This document shows, one piece after another, positions 1-5,151 of a stretch of 5,405 bases of DNA. The notes beneath the pieces are model-generated. The model was not told the DNA's origin. It worked only from the letters and a program-made list of their open reading frames with translations, and made no database searches. Source of the DNA: Clostridia bacterium (GTDB lineage Bacteria; Bacillota_A; Clostridia; Oscillospirales; Acutalibacteraceae); the NCBI GenBank assembly GCA_017503305.1, contig JAFVTJ010000056.1, positions 1 through 5,405 on the forward strand, written 5' to 3'. Positions within the stretch are counted from its first letter, which is position 1. Each line of letters begins with the position of its first letter. The position numbers and the translations under genes are program-made.

Positions 1-232
1 AAGAAAGCACGACGAGGCTATCGCATCCGACCGTAAGAGTCAGGTAGGCACAGGTGACCGCAGTGAGCGTATCCGCACCTACAACCATCCTCAAGGCCGT
101 GTAACCGACCATAGAATCGGTCTTACCCTTTATAAATTGGAGCAAATTTTGAACGGCGATATTAACGAGGTAGTTGATGCGCTTATCACCCACTACCGCA
201 CTGAAGCCTTAAAGGCCGAGGAAAACGCCTAA
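1..232 (+). CDS. prfA: Peptide chain release factor 1, C-terminal end (5' partial)
   Basis: Release factor 1 recognises UAA and UAG stop codons in the ribosomal A site and triggers peptide release. Only the last 76 residues are present, reading in frame from base 2 to the TAA at 230-232. The conserved block after the GGQ loop is visible: [20 protein letters not shown], followed by the [11 protein letters not shown] segment and a typical C-terminal helix ([11 protein letters not shown]). The [14 protein letters not shown] wording is that of RF1; RF2 has a different sequence here (around QIRSY). The GGQ motif and the stop-codon-reading PxT motif lie upstream of the window. The stop codon directly abuts the ATG of ywlC with no gap, so prfA is probably the upstream member of the same operon. 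In Bacillus, prmC (the RF methyltransferase) usually follows prfA; it is not between these two genes here. Confidence 0.96.
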   Translation, partial: RKHDEAIASDRKSQVGTGDRSERIRTYNHPQGRVTDHRIGLTLYKLEQILNGDINEVVDALITHYRTEALKAEENA

Positions 233-1237
233 ATGAATACTTTACAGTTAAATCCCGATAATAAAGGGCTTGCTACCGCTTGTGAAATTTTACAAAACGG
301 CGGTGTTGTGGCAATTCCAACCGAAACGGTTTACGGGCTTGCTGCAAATGCTTATGACGAAACGGCGATTGCAAAAATTTTCGAAGCCAAGGGCAGACCG
401 CAGGACAACCCACTTATAGTGCATATTGCAAGCATTGATACGCTTTATGAACTGGCAAGCACTGTTCCAAAAACCGCTTTAAAATGCGCCGAAAAATTTT
501 GGCCGGGCCCACTTACAATGGTGCTCCCTAAAACCGAAAAGGTGTCAAACGCCGTATCGGCAGGGCTTAGTACCGTGGCGGTAAGAATGCCCTTAAACCA
601 AACCGCGCGCGATATTATCGAACAAAGCGGTTTGCCGTTAGCGGCACCTTCGGCCAATATTTCGGGTAGTCCCAGCCCCACCACAGCACAACACGTGCTA
701 AACGATATGAACGGCAAAATTGATGCCGTTGTAATGGGCGAAGCTTGTGACGTTGGGGTTGAATCCACCGTTATAACCTTGGCGGGCGAACACCCCGTGC
801 TTTTGCGACCGGGCGGTGTAACCTTGGAGCAATTACAAGAAATCTTACCCGATATAGAAGTGAATCCTGCCGTTTTGTCAGAATTAAAGGCAAACGAAGA
901 AGCCGCTTCCCCGGGTATGAAATATAAGCACTACGCCCCCAAAACCGAAACCTTTTTGGTAGAAGGCGATACCTTTGCCGATTTTGTAAACCGCCAAAAC
1001 GGCGCGGTTGCCATTTGCTTTTCGGAAGAGGCTGCGGATATTAAAATAGAAAAAATCGTTTACGGCAGCGAAAATGACGGCGAAAGCCTTGCTAAAAATA
1101 TTTTCGCAGTTTTACGCGAAATTGACGAAAAGGGCTTTAACACCGCATACATTCACGCGCCAAAAAAGGATGGCATTGGTCTTGCGGTTTATAACCGTCT
1201 TATCCGTGCCGCCGCATTTAAGGTGATAACTTTATGA
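233..1237 (+). CDS. ywlC: Threonylcarbamoyl-AMP synthase, two-domain Sua5/YwlC type
   Basis: This enzyme makes threonylcarbamoyl-AMP from threonine, bicarbonate and ATP. It is the first step of the t6A37 modification of ANN-decoding tRNAs, with transfer then done by the TsaD complex. The 334-residue length fits the Sua5 form, not the short TsaC form. An N-terminal YrdC domain (about 10-205) shows PTETVYGL at 29-36, the KGRPQDNPL substrate-binding loop at 53-61, WPGPLT at 90-95 and APSANISG at 138-145. A linker with the SPGMKYKHYAP motif (226-236) leads to the C-terminal Sua5 domain (about 237-334, ending near GLAVYNRLIRAA). The start is the ATG immediately after the prfA stop, with a GAGG ribosome site at 218-221 inside prfA, about 11 nt away. 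Its TGA overlaps the ATG of coaE. The family match is very secure; the symbol follows Bacillus usage. Confidence 0.96.
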   Translation: MNTLQLNPDNKGLATACEILQNGGVVAIPTETVYGLAANAYDETAIAKIFEAKGRPQDNPLIVHIASIDTLYELASTVPKTALKCAEKFWPGPLTMVLPKTEKVSNAVSAGLSTVAVRMPLNQTARDIIEQSGLPLAAPSANISGSPSPTTAQHVLNDMNGKIDAVVMGEACDVGVESTVITLAGEHPVLLRPGGVTLEQLQEILPDIEVNPAVLSELKANEEAASPGMKYKHYAPKTETFLVEGDTFADFVNRQNGAVAICFSEEAADIKIEKIVYGSENDGESLAKNIFAVLREIDEKGFNTAYIHAPKKDGIGLAVYNRLIRAAAFKVITL

Positions 1238-1827
1238 AAATTATAATTGGTCTTACAGGGCCTACGGGCGCAGGCAAAAGCTCACTTTTAAAGGTGTGCC
1301 ATAACCACAACCTAGCAACCGTTGATTGTGACAAGGTTGCCCGCGAGGCTGTGGAAAAAGGAACCGATGGCCTTAACGCTTTATGCAAAGCCTTTGGCGA
1401 GGAAATTTTAAATTCCGACGGTACACTAAACCGCAAAGCCTTGGCAAAGATTGCTTTTTCTTCGCCCGAAAAAACCCGGCTTTTAAACGATACAATTTTC
1501 CCTTTTATAAAAGAACTCGTTTTAAAAGAAACCGAAAAAGGCAATACTTTATTAGATGCCCCTACCCTTTTTGAAAGCGGTCTTAACAAGGTTTGCTTTA
1601 AAACAGTTGCCATTTTGGCCGATAAAGACATTCGTTTGCAACGCATTATAAAAAGGGATAACTTAACCGAAGAAGAAGCCCTTCTTCGAATGAACGCAGG
1701 TAAAGACGACGCTTTTTATATTAAAAACGCCGATTATATAATTTACAACAACAACGGCGAGGTTGAATTCTTAAAGCAATTTGAAACAACCTTAACCGAA
1801 ATTTTACAGTTAGGAGAAAACTTATGA
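1234..1827 (+). CDS. coaE: Dephospho-CoA kinase
   Basis: CoaE phosphorylates the 3'-hydroxyl of the ribose in dephospho-CoA using ATP, the last step of coenzyme A synthesis in the cytoplasm. The 197-residue protein is of normal family length. It shows a P-loop GPTGAGKS at residues 9-16, the acidic DCDKVAR motif at 31-37 that matches the CoA-site aspartates of the family, LLDAPTLFESG at 107-116 (the DxPLLFE-type motif), basic lid residues around RLQRIIKRD (134-142) and the NADYIIYNN segment (165-173). In many homologues the motif near residue 152 reads R-I/M-x-x-Q; here it is RMNAG, with Gly in place of Gln. The ATG overlaps the ywlC stop as ATGA and has an AAGGTGA ribosome site at 1220-1226. 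Its own TGA overlaps the next gene the same way, so it is the middle cistron of a coupled operon. Confidence 0.95.
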   Translation: MKIIIGLTGPTGAGKSSLLKVCHNHNLATVDCDKVAREAVEKGTDGLNALCKAFGEEILNSDGTLNRKALAKIAFSSPEKTRLLNDTIFPFIKELVLKETEKGNTLLDAPTLFESGLNKVCFKTVAILADKDIRLQRIIKRDNLTEEEALLRMNAGKDDAFYIKNADYIIYNNNGEVEFLKQFETTLTEILQLGENL

Positions 1828-3212
1828 GCGACATTAAAACCTTAAAAGAAAACTTATTTTACAACCGTAAAAACGGCAGACTTAAGGCAAGCGAAGAAAC
1901 TCTTCAAAAGGCTGATAGCTACTGCGAAGGCTACAAGGCCTATTTAGACGCCGCTAAAACTGAGCGCGAAGCCGTAGAAGAAGCCGTAAAATTGGCCGAA
2001 GCAAAGGGCTTTGTCCCTTTTGAAATTGGCAAAAAATATAACGCAGGCGATAAGGTTTACTTTAACAACCGCGGCAAGACTATTGCCTTTGCTGTAATCG
2101 GTAAAGAAACTGCCGACAAGGGCATCAACATTACTGCCGCACACGTTGACTCCCCCCGCCTCGACTTAAAACCCAACCCCTTATACGAAGAAGTGGATTT
2201 TGCGCTCTTTAAAACCCACTACTACGGCGGTATCAGAAAATATCAATGGGTTGCTATCCCCTTAGCGCTTCACGGCGTATTCGCTTTAAAGGACGGCTCT
2301 ACCATTAAGGTTTCTATCGGTGAAAAGGACGACGAACCCAAGTTTGTTATTAACGACCTTCTCCCCCACCTTTCAGCCGAACAGGACAAGCGCACCTTGG
2401 CAGGCGGCATTAAGGGCGAAGAGCTTAACGTTTTAGTTGGCAGCCATCCCTTCAAGGACGACGAAGGCAGCGAGCTTGTAAAGCTTAACATTTTAAAGCT
2501 TTTAAACGAAAAATACGGCATTACCGAAGAAGATTTCTTATCAGCCGAGCTTGAAATCGTGCCCGCATTTAAAGCAAGTGATTTGGGCTTTGACCGTTCA
2601 CTCATCGGCGCTTACGGTCAGGACGACCGCGTTTGTGCTTACCCCGCTTTAACCGCTATTTTAGAGGTTGAAGCTCCCCAGAAAACCGCTCTCGCCATTC
2701 TTGCCGACAAGGAAGAAATCGGCTCTTGCGGCAACACCGGTCTTGAATCACGCTTCTTAAGCCACGTTATCGGCGATATTGCTACCATGCAGGGTGTTGA
2801 CGCCACAGTAGCACTTCGCAAGTCTAAGTGCCTCTCGGCCGACGTTAACGCAGGTTTAGACCCCACCTTCCAGGACGTTATGGAAAAACGCAACGCAAGT
2901 ATGCTTAACTACGGCGTTGTTGTTACCAAGTACACCGGCGCACGCGGTAAATCCGGCACCTCTGACGCTTCGGCAGAATACGTAGCAGAAGTTCGCAATA
3001 TGCTTGATAATGCAAACATCATTTGGCAAACAGGCGAGCTTGGTAAGGTAGATATCGGCGGCGGCGGTACCGTTGCAATGTTTATTGCAAACTTAGGCGT
3101 AGACGTTGTAGACTTAGGTGTGCCCGTGCTTTCAATGCACGCTCCATATGAGACCACCTCTAAGCTTGACGTTTATATGTGCTACCGCGCAATGTACGAA
3201 TTTATGAAATAA
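1824..3212 (+). CDS. apeA: M18 family zinc aminopeptidase
   Basis: M18 peptidases are cytosolic, usually large homo-oligomeric di-zinc aminopeptidases that remove N-terminal residues from peptides; the exact residue preference cannot be read from the sequence. The 462-residue length is typical. The metal-site motifs are in the expected order: AHVDSPR (His107, Asp109), GQDDR (Asp267/268), DKEEIG (Glu297/298), SADVNAGLD (Asp340) and SMHAPYE (His439). The catalytic site therefore looks intact. A glycine-rich IGGGGT segment (411-416) and KTHYYGG (130-136) are also family-like. The ATG overlaps the coaE stop (ATGA) and has an AGGAGA ribosome site at 1812-1817, 6 nt away. All Ile codons are ATT or ATC, with no ATA, and CCC, GGC and CTC are frequent. 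ywlC and coaE do use ATA, so this gene may be more highly expressed. It appears to be the last gene of the operon. Confidence 0.95.
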   Translation: MSDIKTLKENLFYNRKNGRLKASEETLQKADSYCEGYKAYLDAAKTEREAVEEAVKLAEAKGFVPFEIGKKYNAGDKVYFNNRGKTIAFAVIGKETADKGINITAAHVDSPRLDLKPNPLYEEVDFALFKTHYYGGIRKYQWVAIPLALHGVFALKDGSTIKVSIGEKDDEPKFVINDLLPHLSAEQDKRTLAGGIKGEELNVLVGSHPFKDDEGSELVKLNILKLLNEKYGITEEDFLSAELEIVPAFKASDLGFDRSLIGAYGQDDRVCAYPALTAILEVEAPQKTALAILADKEEIGSCGNTGLESRFLSHVIGDIATMQGVDATVALRKSKCLSADVNAGLDPTFQDVMEKRNASMLNYGVVVTKYTGARGKSGTSDASAEYVAEVRNMLDNANIIWQTGELGKVDIGGGGTVAMFIANLGVDVVDLGVPVLSMHAPYETTSKLDVYMCYRAMYEFMK

Positions 3213-3241
3213 TTAACATAATTGCGGCACCCGAATATAAT
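3213..3241 (+). promoter_or_regulatory. Sigma-A-type promoter for the small membrane protein gene
   Basis: A -35 box TTAACA (3213-3218) is separated by exactly 17 nt from a perfect -10 box TATAAT (3236-3241). The -35 box begins on the base after the apeA stop codon. Transcription would start near 3248 and run into the gene at 3280. No hairpin terminator for the upstream operon is seen in this gap, so read-through from apeA is also possible. Confidence 0.75.
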
Positions 3242-3244
3242 ATT

Positions 3245-3260
3245 ATTAACCGCGGTTAAT
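3245..3260. promoter_or_regulatory. Perfect 16-bp palindrome at the predicted transcription start (candidate operator)
   Basis: The sequence ATTAACCG at 3245-3252 is followed without a spacer by its exact reverse complement CGGTTAAT at 3253-3260. It starts 3 bp after the -10 box and covers the predicted +1. A loop-less dyad is a better fit to a protein-binding site than to an RNA hairpin. The binding protein is unknown. It lies about 5 nt before the ribosome site of the next gene (AAGGGTG, 3266-3272). Confidence 0.5.
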
Positions 3261-3279
3261 TTTAAAAGGGTGTAAAAAT

Positions 3280-3528
3280 ATGTTAGATTCAAGATGTGCA
3301 AACACTACCTGTGACAACTGCCGCGCTATGAGCTGCACTAACAGAATTGTTACTGCTTTAGCCATTGTTTTAAGCCTTGTGGTAGGTGTTATTGTGGGAT
3401 TTCTTCTCACTGCCTTTATAGGCGCAGCACTTATTCCGCTAATTATATTTGCAATAGGCTTGTTGCTTGCAATAATTCTTTTGCTTGTGTTCACGCGTGC
3501 GGTTGCCGCCAAAACAGCTGAAAATTAA
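3280..3528 (+). CDS. Small two-helix membrane protein with an N-terminal four-cysteine motif, function unknown
   Basis: An 82-residue protein that I cannot assign to a named family. The N-terminus (1-22) carries four cysteines, C6, C11, C14 and C19, with the symmetric spacing C-x4-C-x2-C-x4-C, suggestive of a metal site or disulfides. Residues about 23-45 and 47-71 form two very hydrophobic segments with Gly at 36, 40, 48 and 60 and a Pro at 53, which read as a helical hairpin. Basic residues R5, R15 and R22 before the helices and R73 and K78 after them suggest both ends face the cytoplasm. The start is supported by AAGGGTG at 3266-3272, 7 nt before the ATG. It has its own promoter and a strong terminator directly after its TAA, so it is a single-gene unit. 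No signal peptide cleavage site or lipobox is evident. Confidence 0.85.
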   Translation: MLDSRCANTTCDNCRAMSCTNRIVTALAIVLSLVVGVIVGFLLTAFIGAALIPLIIFAIGLLLAIILLLVFTRAVAAKTAEN

Positions 3529-3530
3529 AA

Positions 3531-3555
3531 GCCCACTCAACCGAGTGGGCTTTTT
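3531..3555. terminator. Bidirectional Rho-independent terminator between convergent genes
   Basis: A perfect 8-bp GC-rich stem, GCCCACTC (3531-3538) and GAGTGGGC (3543-3550), encloses an AACC loop and is followed by TTTTT on the + strand. Preceding AAAA gives a T-run after the hairpin on the - strand as well. It sits 2 nt after the stop of the membrane protein gene and 6 nt after the stop of the convergent regulator, so it can end both transcripts. Confidence 0.9.
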
Positions 3556-3556
3556 C

Positions 3557-3970
3557 TTATCTTTTGTTAAGCAAATCTCTAACCGCTTGCTTTTGCTCGT
3601 CGTTTAAATTGCGGAAAATCTTTATTATGTTCTTTTCCTCATTAGTAATTTCAAATCCGTCACTAACGTAATTCACAAACAAAGGCGGCGTGTCGTTTAA
3701 AAAGCTCGTGTTTTTATAGGGGTCTTCGGCCACCAAAACGGTTGGCTCTATTGTAGAAAACTCAATTGTTTTTTCGCCGTAAATAAGCAAATCGGGGTCT
3801 ATATCTAGCACACGGGCAATAGCTATGGCATCATCAACAGTAATGTTGCCCTCGCGCTCCATTCGTGAGTAGGCGTTCATTTTCATACCAATAGCGGCGC
3901 CCAACTCTTTTTGTGAAATTTTCTTCTCGTTGCGGTATTTTTTTATGCGTTCATTTATCTTGGAATCCAT
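3557..3970 (-). CDS. XRE-family (Cro/CI-type HTH) transcriptional regulator
   Basis: A 137-residue DNA-binding regulator. Residues about 5-65 form the five-helix Cro/CI domain, with the helix-turn-helix from KISQKELGAAIGMKMNAYSRME (17-38) followed by the usual IAIARVLDIDPDLLIYGE helices (48-65). A less ordered stretch (about 70-108) leads to a charged C-terminal helical part, ITNEEKNIIKIFRNLNDEQK (108-127), of the kind often seen in clostridial XRE regulators. Its role there is not known. I chose the ATG at 3970 because a GAGGTG ribosome site lies 4 nt upstream; the 13-residue extension to a TTG at 4009 has no such support and would run into the dyad. The gene is divergent from tRNA-Thr and convergent with the small membrane protein. 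Its target is unknown; the adjacent dyad at 3994-4009 is the obvious candidate for autoregulation. Confidence 0.9.
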   Translation of the reverse strand: MDSKINERIKKYRNEKKISQKELGAAIGMKMNAYSRMEREGNITVDDAIAIARVLDIDPDLLIYGEKTIEFSTIEPTVLVAEDPYKNTSFLNDTPPLFVNYVSDGFEITNEEKNIIKIFRNLNDEQKQAVRDLLNKR

Positions 3971-3974
3971 ACTA

Positions 3975-3980
3975 CACCTC
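3975..3980 (-). promoter_or_regulatory. Ribosome binding site that fixes the start of the XRE regulator
   Basis: On the - strand this reads GAGGTG, 4 nt before the ATG at 3970. It selects that ATG over the upstream in-frame TTG at 4009. Confidence 0.75.
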
Positions 3981-3993
3981 GCGCAATTTTCCC

Positions 3994-4009
3994 TTGACTG
4001 AGTAGTCAA
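3994..4009. promoter_or_regulatory. Inverted repeat over the tRNA-Thr -35 box (candidate operator)
   Basis: TTGACT (3994-3999) and AGTCAA (4004-4009) are exact inverted copies around a GAGT spacer. The left arm is also the -35 box of the tRNA promoter. The right arm reads TTGACT on the - strand, a possible -35 for the regulator, although no good - strand -10 box stands 16-18 nt away. Position between an XRE gene and its divergent neighbour suggests a repressor site, but part of the symmetry could simply come from the -35 consensus. Confidence 0.4.
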
Positions 4010-4022
4010 ATATTGCTATAAT
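3994..4022 (+). promoter_or_regulatory. Sigma-A promoter of tRNA-Thr
   Basis: TTGACT (3994-3999), a 17-nt spacer and a perfect TATAAT (4017-4022). The predicted start near 4029 leaves a leader of about 9 nt before the tRNA. This is a near-consensus, strong stable-RNA promoter. Confidence 0.85.
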
Positions 4023-4037
4023 AACTTTGTTAAATTT

Positions 4038-4113
4038 GCTGGAGTGGCTCAGTTGGTAGAGCAGCTGATTCGTAATCAGCAGGTCGTGGGTTCGAGTCCC
4101 ATCTTCAGCTCCA
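4038..4113 (+). tRNA. tRNA-Thr (anticodon CGT)
   Basis: A complete 76-nt cloverleaf. The acceptor stem GCTGGAG (4038-4044) pairs with CTTCAGC (4103-4109) with one G-T pair. The D stem is GCTC/GAGC, the anticodon stem GCTGA/TCAGC surrounds the loop TTCGTAA with anticodon CGT at 4071-4073, and the T arm has GTGGG-TTCGAGT-CCCAT. The variable loop is AGGTC. The discriminator is T4110 and CCA is encoded at 4111-4113. It reads ACG threonine codons. Like other ANN-decoding tRNAs it is a t6A37 substrate, so the YwlC product of this same window should act on it. Confidence 0.97.
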
Positions 4114-4124
4114 AAAACTCTGGC

Positions 4125-4148
4125 AAGGCTCTTTGTCGGAGCTTTTTT
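4125..4148 (+). terminator. Probable Rho-independent terminator of tRNA-Thr
   Basis: AAGGCTC (4125-4131) can pair with GAGCTTT (4139-4145) including one G-T pair, around a 7-nt loop, and the run of six T (4143-4148) follows. It lies 11 nt after the CCA end. The stem is modest. From 4149 to 4223 I see only AT-rich sequence with no gene. Confidence 0.6.
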
Positions 4149-4223
4149 ATACAATAATTTTACCAACTGCGACAAATTTTGTCAATATTTTCGTCTTTTC
4201 TTTTTAAAAAGTGAAAATCAAGT

Positions 4224-4257
4224 AAAAACATCCTCGAAGAAAATCTTCGAGGATGTT
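4224..4257 (-). terminator. Rho-independent terminator of spoVT
   Basis: A perfect 14-bp stem, AACATCCTCGAAGA (4227-4240) with TCTTCGAGGATGTT (4244-4257), and a 3-nt loop. On the - strand it starts 3 nt after the spoVT stop and ends in a TTTTT run (4228-4224). Confidence 0.9.
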
Positions 4258-4260
4258 CCT

Positions 4261-4797
4261 TTAGCCTTCCATTTGCTGTCCTAAAAAGGATGCCGCAACA
4301 GTAGCAAGCTTTTGGTCGGTATCGTTTGCAAGCGAGCAAACCTCGCTTTCAAGCATAACCACCGCACCGCTAACGTCGCCCGATATTATAATCGGTGCCG
4401 CAACGCAAATTTGTTTTTCTATTCCCTCAAGCGCGCGGTGGGCTTCGCCGCTATCATAAATTACTGTCTTGCGGTCTTCAATAATTTGCTCCAAATCGGG
4501 CGTAATTCGCCTTTCAAGCGCCTCTTTTTTAGAAATGCCGGCCGCCGCAATACAATGGTCGCGGTCGCACACCACAACACTAAGCTTAGTAGCCGAAACC
4601 AACGCCTGCGCACACTGCGCCGCAAAGGATGACAGCTCGCCTATCGGAGAATATTTTTTAAAAATCACTTCCCCACCCACGTTGGTATAAATTTCCAACG
4701 GGTCTCCCTCGCGAATGCGCATTGTTCTTCTGATTTCTTTCGGTATAACCACACGACCGAGGTCGTCTATTCTACGAACTATTCCAGTTGCTTTCAT
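4261..4797 (-). CDS. spoVT: Stage V sporulation protein T (AbrB-type regulator with GAF-like domain)
   Basis: SpoVT is a forespore DNA-binding protein. In Bacillus subtilis it tunes sigma-G-dependent gene expression and so spore coat, resistance and germination properties. With the ATG at 4797 the protein is 178 residues, the same length as the B. subtilis protein. The N-terminal swapped-hairpin AbrB domain is MKATGIVRRIDDLGRVVIPK (1-20) followed by EIRRTMRIREGDPLEIY (21-37), to about residue 48. Residues about 54-178 form the GAF-like domain, including SVVVCDRD (73-80) and VAAPIIISGDVSGAVV (132-147); its ligand is unknown. The open frame extends 38 codons upstream, but that part is not SpoVT-like and lies before a perfect ribosome site. 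Terminators flank the gene, so it appears monocistronic. Its neighbours differ from the B. subtilis setting beside mfd. Confidence 0.95.
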   Translation of the reverse strand: MKATGIVRRIDDLGRVVIPKEIRRTMRIREGDPLEIYTNVGGEVIFKKYSPIGELSSFAAQCAQALVSATKLSVVVCDRDHCIAAAGISKKEALERRITPDLEQIIEDRKTVIYDSGEAHRALEGIEKQICVAAPIIISGDVSGAVVMLESEVCSLANDTDQKLATVAASFLGQQMEG

Positions 4798-4805
4798 ATA
4801 TAAAT

Positions 4806-4811
4806 CTCCTT
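4806..4811 (-). promoter_or_regulatory. Ribosome binding site that fixes the spoVT start
   Basis: Reads AAGGAG on the - strand, 8 nt before the ATG at 4797. It rules out the longer frame that begins near 4911. Confidence 0.85.
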
Positions 4812-4830
4812 TAAATTCAAATCGTGATAC

Positions 4831-4859
4831 TATTATTTGTGATTTGTGGGAATTTATAC
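4831..4859 (-). promoter_or_regulatory. Possible sigma-G-type promoter of spoVT
   Basis: On the - strand GTATA (4859-4855) is followed after 17 nt by AATAATA (4837-4831). This resembles the forespore sigma-G pattern of a GNATR-like -35 and a CATNNTA -10, with one mismatch in the first -10 base. B. subtilis spoVT is sigma-G dependent. No good sigma-A promoter is seen in this gap. The match is short and AT-rich, so chance is a real alternative. Confidence 0.35.
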
Positions 4860-4864
4860 TGCAC

Positions 4865-4916
4865 AAAATTAAAAGATGAACCTGTTCTTTACTTTTGCAA
4901 AACAAGTTCATCTTTT
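4865..4916 (-). terminator. Terminator of the small XRE regulator gene, overlapping its stop codon
   Basis: A 16-bp stem joins AAAAGATGAACCTGTT (4871-4886) and AACAAGTTCATCTTTT (4901-4916). The only imperfection is one position that is G-U in the - strand RNA. On that strand it ends TTTTAATTTT (4874-4865). The TGA at 4910-4908 lies inside the stem. It insulates spoVT from the upstream regulator. Confidence 0.75.
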
Positions 4917-5111
4917 TTGAAATTCTTCACCCGTGATGAGATAATTGATTGATACATTGAAATATTTTGACATTTCAACTAACAACGCAAGGGAAGGCTC
5001 CCTTTTTCCGTTTTCATAATAAGACAACGATTCCCTTGAAATATTTAAGTCCATAGCCACCTTTTGTTGATTCAAATTTCGCATTGTCCGACATTTTTTT
5101 AGCCCAATCAT
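4908..5111 (-). CDS. Small XRE-family (Cro/CI-type HTH) repressor-like protein
   Basis: A 67-residue protein that is almost only a Cro/CI domain: GLKKCRTMRNLNQQKVAMDL (3-22), turn, then NISRESLSYYENGKREPS (23-40) as the recognition helix region, and LVEMSKYFNVSINYLITGEE (44-63). This compact form is common for regulators of prophages, integrative elements and toxin-antitoxin or stress modules, but also occurs in ordinary chromosomal loci. I chose the ATG at 5111 because GAGGTG stands 5 nt upstream; a TTG at 5129 in frame would add six residues across that ribosome site. It is divergent from the membrane protein gene at 5210. The gap holds repeated GTAAC/GTTAC half-sites, which this protein very probably binds, repressing both itself and its neighbour. 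The - strand promoter is not clear: TACAAT at 5136-5131 could be its -10, with only a weak -35. Confidence 0.9.
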   Translation of the reverse strand: MIGLKKCRTMRNLNQQKVAMDLNISRESLSYYENGKREPSLALLVEMSKYFNVSINYLITGEEFQKR

Positions 5112-5116
5112 TAAAT

Positions 5117-5122
5117 CACCTC
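5117..5122 (-). promoter_or_regulatory. Ribosome binding site that fixes the start of the small XRE regulator
   Basis: Reads GAGGTG on the - strand, 5 nt before the ATG at 5111. It would lie inside the coding region if the TTG at 5129 were the start. Confidence 0.75.
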
Positions 5123-5151
5123 TTGACAATATTGTAACGCAATGTTACAAT
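5123..5151 (+). promoter_or_regulatory. Sigma-A promoter of the membrane-anchored protein gene
   Basis: A perfect TTGACA (5123-5128), a 17-nt spacer and TACAAT (5146-5151). Transcription would start near 5158, leaving a leader of about 52 nt. The -10 box lies wholly inside the right arm of the first operator dyad, so a bound protein would block RNA polymerase. Confidence 0.85.

Noticed and set aside
445..768. Long - strand open frames inside ywlC, coaE and the M18 gene, e.g. 445-768, 1218-1646 and 2270-2605.
   Set aside because: They are shadows of clearly homologous + strand genes and have low-complexity, family-free translations without ribosome sites.
3971..4009. A 13-residue N-terminal extension of the XRE regulator from a TTG at 4009.
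   Set aside because: It has no ribosome site, spans the dyad and the tRNA -35 box, and the ATG at 3970 has a good SD.
4038..4113. tRNA-Thr as an attachment site for an integrated element.
   Set aside because: No second copy of the tRNA 3' end is seen in the window, and the 3' flank holds spoVT, not an integrase. Elements usually insert at the 3' side.
3972..4175. A 67-codon open frame on the - strand containing GTRTHDLLITNQLLYQLSH.
   Set aside because: This is the well-known false protein read from the antisense strand of a tRNA gene; it lies across tRNA-Thr and its promoter.
4204..4215. Repeat of TTTAAAAAGTGAAA at about 4203-4216 and 5183-5196.
   Set aside because: A 14-nt AT-rich match in two unrelated non-coding contexts with no shared orientation logic; probably chance.
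4312..4690. Two + strand open frames opposite spoVT.
   Set aside because: They lie entirely antisense to a well-supported SpoVT and show no recognisable protein features.
4798..4911. A 38-residue N-terminal extension of SpoVT in the same frame.
   Set aside because: The ATG at 4797 has a perfect AAGGAG site, gives the family length of 178 residues, and the extension is not SpoVT-like and overlaps the upstream terminator.
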